DNA of 64,000 bases from Centropus unirufus (Eukaryota; Chordata; Aves; Cuculiformes; Centropidae): contig VYZI01000424.1 in NCBI GenBank assembly GCA_013397695.1, positions 34,623 through 98,622 on the forward strand, given 5' to 3'. Within the stretch, counting starts at the first letter, position 1; every line of letters starts with the position of its first letter. The notes under the pieces are model-generated. The model ran no database searches. It was not told where the DNA came from and saw only the letters and a program-made list of their open reading frames with translations. Below, in pieces: positions 62,726 through 64,000 of the stretch. A program made the position numbers and the translations under genes.

Positions 62726-64000
62726 TGGAGAAATCCAATATTTTAAGGTATCGGGATCGGGTTTATGCAGCATTCCACTGTCAGCGTTCCAAAGCAGCGC
62801 TGGCAGGCAGCACACACAGACCTGCTTTTGGTTTCCCAAGGACCACAGCAGTGGGTTTTGCTACTGCGCTGCAACAGGCGCTCACTCATAAACCCCTCTC
62901 AGCCAGCGGCTTCTCCGCATGCGATGCCCCAGGCGCGCCGCCTTTTCCCTAGACATGGAATTGTGCACCTTCTGTACCTGGATGCTGAATGGGCATCGCC
63001 TACCAGGCTGCCCAGACCGCTTCAACACTGAAAGCTCAATTGTGTAATCATTGTGTAAATCTGTGGAAATTCTGTGTTTACTTTTTGATCACCAATAAAG
63101 TGTTGGCCAACTCAAGGCACGCTCTTACGGAAAATCCATCTGTCGAGTCTGCTGCTATCACCTACATAAAACAGAATTAACTGATCTTGTACAAGAGGCC
63201 ACTGATATTTTGAGTTAACACCAGCCCAGATTAATACCGCTGACCAATAATAGCACGTTGACATACAGAGCACGCCAGAAATCGTGGTACCCCTCGGGCA
63301 GTGTTCCCGGCGGGAGTGGTTCCAGAGGCCACGCTACGAACGCCACTGCACATGGACGTTCCCATCACAACGCAGGTAAAGGGGCCCTTTTAATTCAACA
63401 GAGCATGCATGGCACTGAAACGGGTCCTGGAGAGGCACAGACGCGAGTCTGAAAATAACGTTCCCTGACCGCAAGGTTAATGAATTTAACAGCATTTACC
63501 TTCAAATTCCAGAGGTGGATGCTGCAGCATCCGTGGAGCACAGCAGCCCTTGGGAAGGCGTCACCTGGTGCTACCACTGGGACCGTTTCCCCTCTACGAC
63601 GGCGCAGCATTAATGCTCTCATGTGTCTATCAGAAATTAATCACTAAATCAGAGTAAGAGGGCTCTGCCTCATCCCTCCCTGCTGCCCAGTGCTGCCCCT
63701 CTCCCAGATGGTCTCGTTCTGCTTGGCCAGCAGTGGGGCCGGGGTTGTCATCTGAGCACCAGCCCCTGCACCCCCACCACAAACCCCGTCCCAGCTCAAA
63801 ACCAGCTTTACGCAGCCAGAGACAATAACCACAGCGTGACCCGCTCCGAGGGGACCGAGCGGGATGGGAACGGCTCCCATGCTCCAGAGATGGCTGAGCT
63901 GGGATCTCCAGCAGCAGCTCCCAGCACACACAGGGCAGCTCCACTCCAGGCCCCTCGCCGAAATTTCACTCATGCAAAACTCCCATAGCCAAGCTATGAA

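Larger units (their letters stand above)
58064..64000. other. Mostly unannotated right flank
   Basis: Apart from repeat copy 2 and the exon-like frame at 62.58-62.73 kb, nothing is recognised. No NR6A1 exon completing the N-terminus was found here, so any further upstream exon is beyond the window or unrecognised. Confidence 0.5.

Noticed and set aside
63090..63100. AATAAA on the plus strand in a 3'-UTR-like context
   Set aside because: No gene body or exon could be connected to it; single AATAAA strings are common.
1..64000. CRISPR arrays, operons, bacterial or phage genes
   Set aside because: The window is vertebrate nuclear DNA; the tandem arrays lack unique spacers and are minisatellites.

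Overview
This window is vertebrate, and most likely avian, nuclear DNA. The grounds are spliced genes with GT-AG introns, many CR1-type LINE fragments of the bird/reptile kind, G-rich minisatellites, compact introns and two runs of N (19104-19251 and 39292-39999). The gene content matches the NR6A1/miR-181a-2/miR-181b-2 locus (human 9q33; from memory, chicken chromosome 17). The species cannot be fixed from the sequence alone.

Region 1 (1-19.1 kb, minus strand) holds most of NR6A1 (germ cell nuclear factor, GCNF, RTR), an orphan nuclear receptor. Six consecutive coding exons are readable with exact splice sites and matching phases: 12675-12445 (whole DNA-binding domain), 9541-9486, 8266-8109, 7321-7094, 6449-6195 and 2217-2096 (hinge and ligand-binding domain). 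Roughly the last 70 residues of the protein lie left of base 1. A CpG-rich segment at about 18.75-19.1 kb carries a candidate short first coding exon (19036-19009) that splices in frame to the DBD exon. A second candidate upstream exon, 60 nt long, lies far upstream at 58063-58004.

Region 2 (19.25-39.3 kb) has no gene I recognise. It holds a C-rich minisatellite next to the first gap, a second G-rich minisatellite at 24.65-25.1 kb, a CpG-rich patch at 29.5-29.9 kb and several CR1 pieces. It would be intronic to NR6A1 if the 58-kb exon is used.

Region 3 (40-55 kb, plus strand) is an antisense miRNA transcription unit. A directional promoter (GC box, CCAAT, CACGTG, TATATATA at 40231) feeds a first exon ending in a consensus donor at 40440/40441. 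A 30-nt exon with good splice sites follows at 50874-50903. Then come the hairpins of miR-181a-2 (mature arm 52439-52461) and miR-181b-2 (mature arm 54099-54121), and a possible poly(A) signal at 54902. This layout matches mammalian MIR181A2HG, antisense to NR6A1.

Region 4 (55-64 kb) is mostly featureless. It has the 60-nt exon candidate, two direct copies of an unidentified dispersed repeat (56.4 and 61.2 kb) and one weak exon-like open frame near 62.6 kb.

The main functional point is that an orphan receptor gene and the miR-181a/b cluster share a locus on opposite strands. One spliced gene, one primary miRNA and repeats explain nearly everything seen; I found no evidence of a wholly new system. 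Most predicted open frames are chance frames in noncoding, GC-rich or tandem-repeat DNA.
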